64,000 nt of DNA, taken from contig JAQFVV010000056.1 in assembly GCA_028023455.1 (NCBI GenBank), positions 5,605,717 to 5,669,716 on the forward strand, written 5' to 3'. Positions 23,749-35,555 of this stretch are shown one piece after another. The notes below the pieces were generated by a model, which did no database searches, was not told where the DNA came from, and was given only the letters and a program-made list of their open reading frames with translations. Each line of letters opens with the position of its first letter. Position 1 is the stretch's first letter. This stretch comes from Epiperipatus broadwayi (lineage: Eukaryota; Onychophora; Udeonychophora; Euonychophora; Peripatidae). The translations under genes and the position numbers were made by a program.

Positions 23749-26700
23749 TCATCATCATCATCATCAACCATTATCAATCCACTGCAGGATGAAGGTCTCT
23801 CCAAGTTTAATCCATCTTCTCCGATCTTTAGCTTCTCTTCTCCACAACACCCCTGCACATTTTCTTATTTCATCCATCCATCTCACATGTGGTCTCTTTC
23901 TGGGTCTTTTACAATCTCTTGGAATCCAGTTTAAAATTTCAATTGTCCATCTATTATCATCTCTTCTAGCAATATGTCCAGCCCAACTCCATTTCAATCT
24001 TTTAATTTTTTCAATAAGGTCAGTAACACCTGTTTGTTGTCTTACCCATACATTGCGTTTTCGATCTCTTCTTGTTACTCCCAACATACATCTCTCCATA
24101 CTCCTTTGAGTGGTCTGAAGTCTCTGTATTGCTCTTCTATTAAGTGTCCAAGTCTCAGATCCATAAGTAAGAACTGGTAAAACACATTTGTTAAAAACCA
24201 TCCTTTTCAAACACATAGGCATATTTCCTTTTAGTATCAAGTTATTTCTACCAAAAGCACTCCAACCAAGTTTAATTCTATGATTAATTTCCTCCATTAT
24301 GTTTCCATCTGTATTAATAATCTGACCAAGGTATTTGTAACTGTTAACTTCTTCTAATTCTTCATAATCAATCTTTATTTTCATATTTTGAGCAAATCGA
24401 TTAAACATTACTTTAGTCTTTTTAACATTTATCTTTAGTCCTACTTTTCTACTTTCATCTGCTAACTCCTGCAACATTTCCTGCAGCTCTGAAGCATTAT
24501 TTGCAAAAACAACTACATCATCTGCGAAATCTAAATGACTTAAATACTCTCCATTTACTTTCACTCCTTTAGTTTCCCATTTTAATCCACAAAATACTTC
24601 TTGCAGCACTGCTGTAAAGAGTTTTGGAGATATGGAGTCACCTTGTCTTACACCTTTCTCAATGTTGATTTTTCCAGTATCATTATGTAATCTAATTGTT
24701 GCTGTTGCATTTTTATAAATATTCTTTAAAATATGACAATATCCTGGATCTATACCTTGATGATCCAATGCTTTAATCACTGAAGAAATGTGTATAGAAT
24801 CGAATGCCTTTTCATAATCTACAAATCCAAAACATAATGACAACTCATATTCGTTTGTCCTTTCTATGACTTCTCTCAATACCTGGATATGATCTATTGT
24901 ACTAAAACCACTTTTAAATCCAGCTTGTTCTCTTGGTTGGTGGAAATCCAAAGTTCTCTGTAGACGAGTTGTAATTATCTTGGTAAAAATTTTATATAAA
25001 ACTGATAAAAGGCTGATAGGTCTGTAATTTCTAATATCTTCTTTATCACCTTTTTTAAATATTAATATTATTACTGCATTCTTCCAATCTTCTGGTACAT
25101 CTTTATCATTTAGACATTTGGTATATAACTTTGCTAAAATTGTTTCTATTTCTTCACCTGCTTCTTTTAATATATCAATTATAATTCCATCATTTCCTGG
25201 AGCCTTTCCTTTCTTCATACACTTAATTGCATGTCTCACTTCTTCATTTAAAATTCTGGGCAATTCGGAAGATGTAATAGATATAGGAGGTACTTGTTCT
25301 TTATTACTATATAATTCTTGATAAAAATCTTCTACCAATTTCATGATGTCATCTCTCTTTTTAGTAATAATTCCATCTTTTTTTCTTATTGCAGATATAA
25401 ATTTCCTACCAATACCAAAATGTTGTTTAACATTTTTGAGACTTTTATTTTCTTCTACAGCTTTCCTTGCTATTTCACAGTTATACTTTCTTATATCATT
25501 TTCAACTCTTTTCCGTACCATTTTACAAAATTCGAGATATTCAATTCTTTTTAATACATCATTTTTGTATATCTTCATATTCCTTCTTTTCTTCATAAAT
25601 TCTCTAGTCTCAGTAGAAATTTTATTAGTCAATTGCTGCTTTTTTCTACCAGCTATGTTTGTTGCAGTTTTTAAAAGTGTATCAGTTATTTTCATATTAA
25701 TTTCATTCAAATCTGAATCATGTTCAAAATCTCCTAACACTTGAAACCTATTTGTAAGTTCTAATTTAAATTCATTAGAATGTTTCTGAAGATTAGGAAT
25801 ATCAACTGTAAATATTGTTTTTCTTAATAATTTTTGTCTCTCTAGTTTTACATTAACACATAACTTACACCTTACTAATCGATGATCACTTCCTGTGTTA
25901 AATTTATTAAGAACATTACAATCTTGAAATATGTATTTTCTGTTAGTCAAAATATAATCCAATTCTGCTGTACCTTCATTTGGATGCTTCCATGTCCATT
26001 TCCTTTTAACATTTTTCTCAAAAAATGAATTCATAATATAAAGTTTTTCTTTTTCTGCAAACTCCACAAGTCTATGTCCTCTCTCATTTCTATTACCATA
26101 ACCAAAATTACCTACAGCAATTTCATCTTTCATTTGTCTACCAATTCTAGCATTAAAGTCTCCCATAACAATTTTAAAATGTTGTTTACTCTGATCAAAA
26201 GCCTTTTGTACATCCATATAAAAATCTTCTACTACTTCATCACTATGAGAACTTGTTGGGGCATAAACCTGAATTATCTGCATTTGGTATCTGCTATTAA
26301 GTTGTATAACTAATCTTGCCACTCTGTCCAATACACCATCAATCTCCACAATATTGTTCTTCCACTTTTTATTTATAATGAATCCTACTCCACTTGTATT
26401 TCCAATATGTGTGCCTTTATAATAGAGTATATGTCCACTTTTTAAATCAATTGTTTCTTCTCCTTTTCTTCTAACTTCACAAAGTCCAATAATGTCCCAT
26501 TTAATATAAGACAGTTCTTCTTCTAATTCTTGCAATCTTCCTTCACTTGAAAGTGATCTGCAGTTGTAAGTACCTAAATAAAAAGTCATCATCAAATGGC
26601 AGCCTGGGTCCGCAATCAGGGGATTCTTAGCACCCTCCGCCTTCGGCCACCAACTGCTGCCTTGGTTGGTGACTTTACAGCCTCCTGGGAATAAGGGCCA

Positions 26701-27047
26701 TGCTTTATTTTTGTCTGTCATAATTGTATATATGTATTGGAAAAATATTTATCATTTACACAAACATTCATTCTGCCTTATCAGGCACTGAGAAGAAAGA
26801 CCATGGTGTTTCTTGATCTTAAACTCAGAGGTAAAAAGCCAATAAACTCACCACGCTGGCTAATGCGTGTTGGTGAGCAGCCCATCCATGTTCATATACT
26901 ATATGAATAATCACATAGTAATAACAGCTGCAATGACAAGAACGTATGGAGTGGACATTAGGAATTTGCCCTGCTCGGTTCCTTTAAGGCCTCCAAGAGG
27001 AATCAAAGGGTCTCCTTTCAGTTAATAGCAAACTCCTTTCTGCAGCC
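23749..27047 (-). mobile_element. Full-length RTE-type LINE retrotransposon
   Basis: A complete non-LTR element on the minus strand. The 5' end is GGCTGCAGAAAGGAG (complement ending at 27047), followed by a ~326-bp 5' UTR, one 985-codon ORF, and a 3' end consisting of a short (TGA)n tail at 23749-23766. The plus-strand copy at 49386-52691 has the same two ends, confirming the boundaries. Single-ORF structure, an apurinic-type endonuclease and a microsatellite 3' tail fit the RTE clade. It is inserted in a (TA)n tract, which hides any target duplication. Confidence 0.93.
23764..26721 (-). CDS. RTE LINE polyprotein: endonuclease + reverse transcriptase, intact
   Basis: This 985-residue protein carries out target-primed reverse transcription of the element. 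The N-terminal endonuclease/exonuclease/phosphatase-type nuclease spans ~45-285, with its catalytic set visible: N53 (YNCRS), E82 (LCEV), Y153 (VYAPT), D188/N190 (GDFN), D255 (LDYIL) and D279/H280 (SDH). The RT spans ~470-800: KAPGNDG 506-512, NYRPISLL 565-572, D635 (FVDYEKAFDS), RQGDSISP 692-699, FADD 732-735 and a YLGQII block ~797. The C-terminal tail holds a W..AGHIARR motif (~911-920), as in related RTE-type proteins. No stop or frameshift interrupts it, unlike every other copy here. The start is the first Met, also present in the sister copy. Antisense ORFs are shadows. Confidence 0.95.
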   Translation of the reverse strand: MTDKNKAWPLFPGGCKVTNQGSSWWPKAEGAKNPLIADPGCHLMMTFYLGTYNCRSLSSEGRLQELEEELSYIKWDIIGLCEVRRKGEETIDLKSGHILYYKGTHIGNTSGVGFIINKKWKNNIVEIDGVLDRVARLVIQLNSRYQMQIIQVYAPTSSHSDEVVEDFYMDVQKAFDQSKQHFKIVMGDFNARIGRQMKDEIAVGNFGYGNRNERGHRLVEFAEKEKLYIMNSFFEKNVKRKWTWKHPNEGTAELDYILTNRKYIFQDCNVLNKFNTGSDHRLVRCKLCVNVKLERQKLLRKTIFTVDIPNLQKHSNEFKLELTNRFQVLGDFEHDSDLNEINMKITDTLLKTATNIAGRKKQQLTNKISTETREFMKKRRNMKIYKNDVLKRIEYLEFCKMVRKRVENDIRKYNCEIARKAVEENKSLKNVKQHFGIGRKFISAIRKKDGIITKKRDDIMKLVEDFYQELYSNKEQVPPISITSSELPRILNEEVRHAIKCMKKGKAPGNDGIIIDILKEAGEEIETILAKLYTKCLNDKDVPEDWKNAVIILIFKKGDKEDIRNYRPISLLSVLYKIFTKIITTRLQRTLDFHQPREQAGFKSGFSTIDHIQVLREVIERTNEYELSLCFGFVDYEKAFDSIHISSVIKALDHQGIDPGYCHILKNIYKNATATIRLHNDTGKINIEKGVRQGDSISPKLFTAVLQEVFCGLKWETKGVKVNGEYLSHLDFADDVVVFANNASELQEMLQELADESRKVGLKINVKKTKVMFNRFAQNMKIKIDYEELEEVNSYKYLGQIINTDGNIMEEINHRIKLGWSAFGRNNLILKGNMPMCLKRMVFNKCVLPVLTYGSETWTLNRRAIQRLQTTQRSMERCMLGVTRRDRKRNVWVRQQTGVTDLIEKIKRLKWSWAGHIARRDDNRWTIEILNWIPRDCKRPRKRPHVRWMDEIRKCAGVLWRREAKDRRRWIKLGETFILQWIDNG

Positions 27048-27798
27048 TATATATATATTAATGTATATATTTAGTATGTATATATAATTATATATGTATA
27101 ATAAATCATTAAATAAGTTTTCTATTTAAAATTATTTGATAGATTTATTTTTACTTTAAAGCAATATGTTTTAAATAATACCAGTTTTCTAGTTTTTTTA
27201 AAACAATTGTTTTAAAATAAAAATTAGAAACTGTTATATAATTATATATATATATATATATTAAAAATGATATATACATTAAAAGATTAAAATGGTTTTA
27301 AAATGTTATTAAATTGAAAGAAAAAAAATTATACTGCCCTACCATGGCAGGCTATTTAAAACAAATGAATATTTTAAAAACAATTGTTAACTGTGATACA
27401 TGAACTTGCTGAAAATTTTTCATACTTTACCCACCCTCTGTTCCATATCTATCAAATTAGTTGACATACTGAAAAGATAACTGTTTCAAATGGAACAGGG
27501 TGATATAACTTAGTTATATATCAATTTTCAAACAATTATATTGAACTTAAATATATTAAACCTCAATTATAAAATTTCATTCTAACTTGAAAAGATCAAA
27601 AGTTAATAAACAAACAAACTAATTTTCCAAAATCTATAAAGGCATTTAAAATAAAACTATTGATAGCTTAATATTCTAAATATTATGAATTAAAAGTCTG
27701 ACATATATACTTTATATGTATGAAAATTGCAAAATCACAACTTGCTAAATACTTTTCTCAAGTAAACCTTTTTCATCAAGGGTTATATATATATATAT
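27048..27798. other. TA-rich spacer with a dispersed repeat trace
   Basis: (TA)n tracts near 27050-27100 and 27240-27262. The stretch ~27380-27560 (ttacccaccctctgttccatatct) resembles ~34920-35060 and ~35190-35330 (ccccaccctctgttttatatcc), marking a low-level dispersed repeat. No gene was seen. Confidence 0.5.
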
Positions 27799-28745
27799 GA
27801 CAATAGATGGCGTTATACCAAAAACACCTTCAAGCGTTTGTTTACGTAAACGTCAGAGTGAGTATTTCACTATCTCTAACTTAATTTCCACCTTCAGATC
27901 ATGATTTCAAGCTATTTGCTATCGTCAGTGAAGGACAGGATTAAGAAACTAGATCTAAAACACAAACTCTGAGCGTTTAAGAAACAGTTTCTATTCAGCT
28001 TGCAAGCGTGAATCTTTTAGACACATAATGTCTTCAAACTCAGCATAGCATGCCAGATAGCTACATGAGTCTGATATCAGTTCAGCATAACCACATAGTA
28101 GAAGTCTCTGCAATATATATCATTGCAAGAAAGACCTCAAAGGTACATTTATGAAAAATAAAAAACACAAGTTAAAAACTTGCATACGCTTGTATTTATG
28201 ACAATAGATGGCGTTATACCAAAAACACCTTCAAGCATTTGTTTACACATTTAAACAAACACTTGAAGGTGTTTTTGGTATAACGCCATCTATTGTCATA
28301 AATACAAGCGTATGCAAATTTTTAACTTGTATTTTTCGTTTTTCATAAATATACCTTTGAGGTCTTTCTTGAAATGATATATATTGCAGAGACTTCTACT
28401 ATGTGGTGATGCTGAACTGATATCAGACCCATGTAGCTATCTGACATGCTATGCTGAGTTTGAAGACATTACGTGTCTAAAAGATTCACGCTTGCAAGCT
28501 GAATAGAAACTGTTTCTTAAACGCTCAGAGTTTGTGTTTTAGATCTAGTTTCTTAATCCTATCCTTCACTGACGATAGCAAATAGCTTGAAATCATGATC
28601 TGAAGGTGGAAATTAAGTTAGAGATAGTGAAATACTCGCTCTGACGTTTATGTAAACAAACGCTTGAAGGTGTTTTTGGTATAACGCCATCTATTGTCAT
28701 AAATACAAGCGTATGCAAGTTTTTAACTTGTGTTTTTTGTTTTTC
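27799..28745. mobile_element. ~900-bp near-perfect palindrome (foldback element)
   Basis: The arms 27799-28248 and 28249-28698 are reverse complements with only scattered mismatches and no net length difference (centre 28248.5). A 37-bp end block beginning gacaatagatggcgttatac occurs four times: direct at 27799 and 28200, inverted ending at 28297 and 28698. Each arm is therefore itself a unit plus the start of a second unit. The right arm continues ~47 nt (28699-28745) with a copy of the unit's other end. Both sides are (TA)n. No ORF spans it. Confidence 0.9.
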
Positions 28746-30114
28746 ATATATATATATATTATTTAAAAGATTTTCATATGAATATATAGTTAATATTTAA
28801 ATCACCCTCCTAAACAAAATACAAATTTAAAAACATGCATATGAGTAAAAGCATAAAATGATAATAGCAAATTTTAATTTGCAGATACAATAACCCAATT
28901 AAAAACTTTTTTACCCAATATTGTTATTATATTACACATGTATTTTGGGTAAAAAAGGAAAAAAAAAATTTATAATAAGTACACCATTGATTAGTTTAAA
29001 CAGTACACATATAATCAATACTTTTATTAAATGAGAGTAAGTTAAATATTTTAATAATAATTATACATATAAAATCTGTAATATATATTTTATAATATTA
29101 TTGTAAATAGAATGTAAAATTTGTTGGCACTTAATAAGACTGTAAACATAGTTAAATAAATGTAAAGTTCACTCATCTTAAATTTCCTTTGTTAAATTCA
29201 CATGAAGAAAATCCATGAAATGACGATTTTTTTAAAAAGTACAATAATTCCAAGAACTTATTTCCTTTTCTTTTAAATATTTAAAGTTTATTTAAATAAA
29301 TATCCTTTTTTTGACAGATATCCAAGTAAACTATATTTTTGCATTCTAATTTTATTGCTCTTTGGCTTTTATTCCAATAGGGGTAAAAATATTGCTAAGA
29401 AAATGATTTAATAATGACCTAGTTGGTAATAAAGATCAGAAAACTATGTATTTTAATAATTTCAATTATTAATTAATTGAAAATAATTAAACATACTAAA
29501 AAGTAGGCAATGGACCAAATAAAGAATTATATAATAAATAATCTTCTCATGAATATATAGCACAGCACTAACTAACTTTAAAGAGTTAACATTTACCATG
29601 CAATAAAAAAAAAGTTTCTTCAACTGCAATTAAAGTTGAAGAAATAATTTTTTTTTTCTTTTTCGTGCATGGCAAATAGAAGCACTTAATATAAAAAATA
29701 TTTTTGTTGATTATTTTTAGCTTTTTAGCATTGGCACAGTAAATAAAAATGTAAAACTATATAGTACATTGAATTGATTGGCCACTTATAGTTGATATAT
29801 ATATATATATATATTGGAATGGTACACACATATGCTGTTACATCACTTTCAAATAAAAAGGAAAAAGATCGATAAATAAAATCACCCTCAAATAGAAATA
29901 TAAAAATTAATAAATGAGATTTTATTTAAATCAATATATATATATAATGTGAACAGATGGAAAACTAATTAAATAATTACTTAAAATAAGTTAAAGTTAA
30001 AAAAAAATCTAAAGACAAAAGATTATTTGAAGAAATCTAAAAGAAAATAATAAAAGCTGTTAATTTATTTTCTGTTAAAAGTTATTTTTAATCTTAATAG
30101 AATGGAAATGATTT
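28746..30114. other. AT-rich spacer with one repeat shared with 23.4 kb
   Basis: AT-rich DNA. The block ~29665-29815 (agcattggcacagtaaataaaa ... tgatatatat) matches ~23400-23560, including the following (TA)n, and is a dispersed repeat. Nothing else was recognised. Confidence 0.5.
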
Positions 30115-31810
30115 TCTATTAAAATGTAATGATGTAATAGCAAACAGGCCCTTGGGACATTTAACCAATTGTAAGGCAAATAAATAACAGATGAATTAAA
30201 AACTACTAGTAATAAAATTTGGTGCTTCCCTCTCTAAACCAAACTGACCAATAATGATGTGAATGAACACATGGTTAACAGAAAAAAAAATCATCATAGC
30301 CAATAAGAACACTGATAAGTCAGGTAAGATCAATCCTGGAATTCAATGATAAGCAATTCAAAATGATATAAAAAGAAAAAAAAGATAACTTTTGTGAGAT
30401 TTTTAGATTGCTCTTTATGATTACTTATTTTACTCAAAAATATTATATATATATTGTGGATCTCCACAATGTAGGGATCATGCAATAAATTTTGTTTCCT
30501 GTATTTGCACCAACTGAGGTGGCCTCCAGAGTGATGGTTCCCAGAAAATGGCAAGCAACAGATTCATGTCCACTGATAACAATGCTAACATATGATGGAC
30601 AGAACTTTGAACTAAGTGGTGTGACACATTAAGGACTGCAAAAATGGACTCCAATAAAATGACACCATGGAAAGTACAAACTTTTTTTAAAAACATGAGC
30701 TTTGAACTATTAAGCTAAAATATGAACTTTTCAAGTATTATTCTAAATGTCATTTAACTCCTAAAAAAATATTTTGTCTAACTTAATAACTTCTAAATTA
30801 CTCATATATATTTTTATGTATAATGTGTTTGCAACTATCATTTCCATTCCCATTAAATTAAATTTAATCAATTTCAGTATAGGTATAAATGGCTGCATAG
30901 ATTCATTTATGATTACATTAGCTTAAGCTGATTTATTTTGGGCTAATTAGTTCATAGTTGAATTGATGCTGGTGAAGGGGGATATGGTTATTTTACATAA
31001 ATGTAATCTGGGAGGATGCATTGGATTCTCATTCCCTTGTGCCACATTAGCATACTGGGTATAGTACCCAGCTGAATAAATGGCCGAAAATGGTAGCAAC
31101 TGCATTGCCAATGGTCATAGATGTATTTTCTATGGCATTGAGTCCCTATGCTCTTGTTAGAACAGTAAGAGGGAAAAGACCACTATTCCCCCATTATAGA
31201 GCATTTCTTTTCAAATATATTTCAGATGATTACCTTGCAAGACAGACACACATTCCTGTACTGGGTTCATTGTTTGTCAAATGATAACCTGCTACAGATG
31301 TAAATTCCTGTCAACATGATTGTTTTGAGCTAACATTCTCATTTTGCATTGATCACATTGGTATATCAATACACTAGCATTGGTTTGAATGTAAAATTTT
31401 AGCCTGGAGTTAAAGACTTGAGTTGGTTAAATGTGTATTCCATGTAGTGTATTTATACTTAGAAAAATATTAAAAGTGCTAAATTTGTTGAATTCATACA
31501 TCTGTGCATGTAACCCAAATTAAATATATTCAATAGTTAATTCAATTCTCAGAATTTTGTATGATTTATGTATTCATAATAAAAATGCTTTGTTTTATTA
31601 GTTTTGGCACTGACTTATTTTATATTTTTATTAATAATATTTTGAAAAACAAGCTCTGTTTCACTGAGAATTAGTGACTGGGGCTTTTGGTTACAAAAAA
31701 GATAAACTTCACCTTACATATGTACTGCCTTTATACATTTTTCTAATAAGTTCAAATAGCCTAATGGAATCCTAGCATGGCAGATAGGGTTGTTAGGTTT
31801 CTTCTGATCA
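30115..31810. repeat. R1 interspersed repeat, copy 2
   Basis: Collinear with 4330-6100: gcccttggga near 30150, aatggcaagcaacag near 30548, aatggctgcatagatt near 30890, acattcctgtactggg near 31250, and ttcaaatagcctaatgga near 31750. It ends at a (TA)n tract. Short ORFs in it do not match those of copy 1. It is an unclassified non-coding repeat. Confidence 0.7.
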
Positions 31811-31830
31811 CTATATCATATATATATATA

Positions 31831-33728
31831 TTGTGCCGGGTCCGAATCATAGAAGATCCAGCATACTCTACTTGCTAAGTTTAACTGGGTTTAAACCTTA
31901 TTTATCGTAAATTTATAATTTTATATTATAAATATTACATGAACGAACCGGCTCTCCGAGCAGAGGGGAGAACATTATTGATAGCAGAGCTGTCCACAAT
32001 ACCCATGATCAGACTGAGCTATGCTATGCATAACATGATCACATTTCCAGACCGTGGCCCACCTCAACAGCTAGATTCAAACCCCTACTATCCAAGCACT
32101 TTATTTGATTCGGAGTAAAGCCCGGGTGCCAGCTAGTTTCTAGAACTAATGGGTTTGGACAGTAGGCCCATAATCCAGTGCTCAAAACATCCCATAACTA
32201 GCTCAGTCTATTGTAATACATTCATAAATTATTGCTTTAATTAGTGGTAAAAAGAATTGACCAGCAAAATTAAGCTTTAAGTTTCAAGATAATTTATTTT
32301 ACTAAACATTTATTATTCTACTTTAAATTACTTATGCGAACTTGTTAACTTAGACAATGATGATTACGTACATGAAACTTATTTATATGAACAAGGACTT
32401 ATCATAACTTCAGGCTCACACATATATAGTAGCAATATAATATAACAAAAAAATAAATAATATTTGATATTTAAAATACAATGAAAGCAATATAATCTAA
32501 CAAAGAGTATTCACATTCACAACATTTAAAACACGCACATCAATAGTTCGTTTATGCATGCCACAGAGTTCATTATTATTTGACTCTGGAAGGCTTCAAA
32601 CTAGTGCAATGGCTACTTTAAAAATGAGAATAAAAAATGTTATTACCTAGGATTTTAGAACATGGACTTAGAACTTTATTTTCTTCCTGGTTGCTGCTTC
32701 AAGTGAGAATATTTCCAGCCAGCTGGATATGAGGTTTTCTTGAGGAGGTTTAATGCTTAGTATTTCAAAGTACTTTTCTTTAAGACATTTAGATATTGAA
32801 AGCGGATTTTCAAGTTGTTAGGCAGGCATTATTTTCAAAGGCAGGTTAGCTGTTTCATCGGACTCAGGCTAGAGTATGTTTCCGAAGTTTTAACACTGCA
32901 TTGTCAACTGATAGATTGACTGATTTAATCTGATGTGCCTCACTGAACTGAACTGCACTCTTTCTCAACTGTAATCTCAACTGATTGTCCAATGAAAAAC
33001 TGGACTATTTATTAATAAGAATTGTTGTCATTTTGACATCCGCCAGCAATATCTGTTGTCAAAATTCCTTCCTTGTTTTTGATTACATTCCTCTAGATAA
33101 GCTTTTAATTACATGTTGATGGAGATCTTTAATTAGCAGCCATTGCAAATGTGTTATCTTTGTAGATTTTATTTTTACATTTTTAATTAGTAGGCATTGC
33201 TGAGTGTTTTTAATTTTTTTAAACTATCGTTTATTCCATTTTAACATACACACACTTTGTTATGTTTACAATTGCACACATATAATTTACTATTCCTTAT
33301 ACTTAACATTAATTCGTCATTTATGCACATGTATATTTTATTCTAATAAACTCAATATTAGTTTTAAGATTACTTTTTCTTTCTTTAACTCAAGAGATAT
33401 TTTTTACTTATTTGAAAATCAACTTCTTTTAATTTCACCCGTAACTATGAATTAATTGTTTTTTAGCAAAAAACTCTTTAACTTCTTTTATAAACTTGAC
33501 ATTTCTAAAGCAACCCCCCCTTCCAATTAATTAATTGTAACTTTTATTTCAACTATTACTACTAATAAAAAAAAAACTCTTTGACTTTTAATTTTACGTT
33601 TAGAAAACAAACGGCAATAAAAAAACTCTTTAAACTTTTACATACTATTTTCTTTTAACGAACTGTATTTTATTTTAATAATTTTTAGACAAAATTAGAT
33701 ATATGTACCAATACGATCTTAGTACAAT
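31831..33728. mobile_element. Unclassified ~1.9-kb insertion with TTGT...ACAA ends
   Basis: The (TA)n tract at ~31818 is interrupted by TTGTGCCGGGTCC and resumes after ...TTAGTACAA at ~33728. An insertion of ~1.9 kb therefore sits in the microsatellite. The first ~450 bp are conspicuously GC-richer and contain ggcccacctcaacagctag and a gggtttgaatctag-like B-box on the minus strand. There is no protein-coding ORF. A solo LTR (T-TGT...ACA-A) or another non-autonomous element is possible. The TTGT...ACAA ends resemble those of the 7.5-11 kb repeat pair. Confidence 0.5.
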
Positions 33729-33917
33729 ATATATATATATATATCACTAGATATTTCTGCTGTAAGTTAATATAACATATTTAGTATGTGTACATAATTA
33801 TATATAAAATAAAAATTCATATAACACTACAATATATATATGCATATAATAAAGCATTAAGAAATTTTTCTTTGAAAATTGTTTGACATTTTTTATTTTT
33901 ATTTGGAAAAAAAAAGT
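33729..33917. repeat. TA microsatellite and satellite-like tail
   Basis: (TA)n followed by tcactagatatttctgc and tagtatgtgtacataatt, the same pattern as at 23540-23748. Confidence 0.55.
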
Positions 33918-34848
33918 AACCATAACCTTTTCCTTGTCAAATAGTCCAGTTGGCCAGGTGAAGTAAAACTAAACTTTTGATTGGTCAATTACACAATCAG
34001 CAGTAAAAATATTCATCTTTTAATATTATATTCATTTTAGTTTCATTTGTGAAAAGTATATTAATAATTTGTCAGATTATGAAAGTGAATGAAAGTTTTT
34101 TCAAAAATAAATTTCCATTTATACTTATAAAAATATTCAATAGCGGAAGAGCTAAAAAGAAAGTTCATAACAAATTAGAAAGGGTTGCAGACATCATTAA
34201 TTTCTTTCTCAAATTACATTCATGTAAAAGTAAAGAATTTTTTACTAAAATAATTATATTTTCAGCATATTTTATCAAAATAATTTATAATATGTAAAAA
34301 AATATAAACAAAATACTCTAAAACATTAATTTTTGTTTGAAAATCAAATAAAGAGCTTGGGGTGATGAAAATTGTCGACAAGTGTCAATATTGTTGTTAG
34401 CGCTAGTTTCTTTTTCAATTTATGTTCACGTAAAAGTAAATAATTTCTTACTAAAATCTTACTATTTTTCTAAAATAAATATATATTTTATCAAAATAAT
34501 TTATAATATGTAAAAAATACTAAAAAACACTCTAAAACATTCAATTTCATTTTGAAAATGAAAACAAAGAAGTTGGAGTGATGAAAATTATTGACAGGCA
34601 CTCTTCTTTTGTTCAACATGAGAACCAACAAATCAGCATCTAGGAAAGCCTGCCTTCTCCCATTGTTGTAGCTTCTAGAGTCAATATAATTGATTTTTTA
34701 TTTGTAAAATAATTTTAGAGAGAGCAGCATTTTATGATACTTTTTAAGCTTTAAAATAAGCATAAAAACACTAACATAAAAACTGATGGTTTTCAAGCGA
34801 CTTGAAGCTGTGACCACATCCATGCATCTTTTCCTAAGAAGGGGTTAA
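33918..34848 (+). mobile_element. piggyBac-like non-autonomous element, copy 3
   Basis: Same orientation as copies 1 and 2 and collinear with them. Landmarks are ttggccaggtgaag, agtttcatttgtgaaaagta, and gattttttatttgtaaaata near 34690. The right border is GGGGTTAA (TTAA 34845-34848). The left TTAA is degraded. A ~207-215 bp internal tandem duplication lies at about 34190-34610, which explains the greater length. Confidence 0.6.
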
Positions 34849-35555
34849 CAAAACTATATAGTAAACTAACTTCTTTATTTTAACTTAAATGAAATGAAAA
34901 AAATCACATGCATCACTTAAAATATGTTGAATTTCTAAGAACAATTTAAAAATTTAATATCAAAATATTCAAAACTCCCCCTTTCCATTCTTCCATATCT
35001 ACAAAACTAGGCACCAACTTAAAATATTATTGTGACCTATCACTTTGGTAAAAGTTTAAAAAAATTATACAAAATTTCAATAAATCATATTGAATTTAAA
35101 TCTATTAAACCTTTATTTTAAAATATTATAACTTTAAATTGAACGCTAAAAAAAATTCTCTATACCACTCTCTCATGAGTCTTACTTAAGACATGTTAAA
35201 GTTCTAAGAACAATTTTTAAACTTGATGTTAAAATATTCAAATTTTCCCCACCCTCTGTTTTATATCCAAAAAACTAGATCACATATCTAAAATAAGAAT
35301 TCCCATATTATTTTGCCTGGTATTTGCTACTTATATACCACATCATAAATTTAAATGTACTAAACTTCAATTTTAAACTTGTGTTCTAAACGTGAATAAT
35401 AAAAATGATTATAAAAGTTTACAAATAAGCATACCAACAAACAAACAAATATTCTAATTTAAATAAAAGCATTTAATAAAAATAGCAATAGTGCAAAAAT
35501 GTTATATTGATCTGTGATGTAATTTTATGATTTAAATTATATTCTTAAAAATTAT
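34849..35555. repeat. Two diverged copies of a short dispersed repeat
   Basis: The blocks ~34890-35060 and ~35170-35330 resemble each other (gttctaagaacaattt, aaaatattcaaa, ccatatc/tatatcc aaaactag) and also 27380-27560. There is no coding content. Confidence 0.45.

Noticed and set aside
23726-26313. Plus-strand ORFs of 67-133 aa inside the full-length LINE
   Set aside because: They are antisense shadows of the intact RTE ORF. The same antisense ORFs recur, for the same reason, on the minus strand of the copy at 49712-52674.
31090-31284. 64-aa plus-strand ORF in R1 copy 2
   Set aside because: The corresponding region of R1 copy 1 has no matching frame, so it is not conserved as protein.
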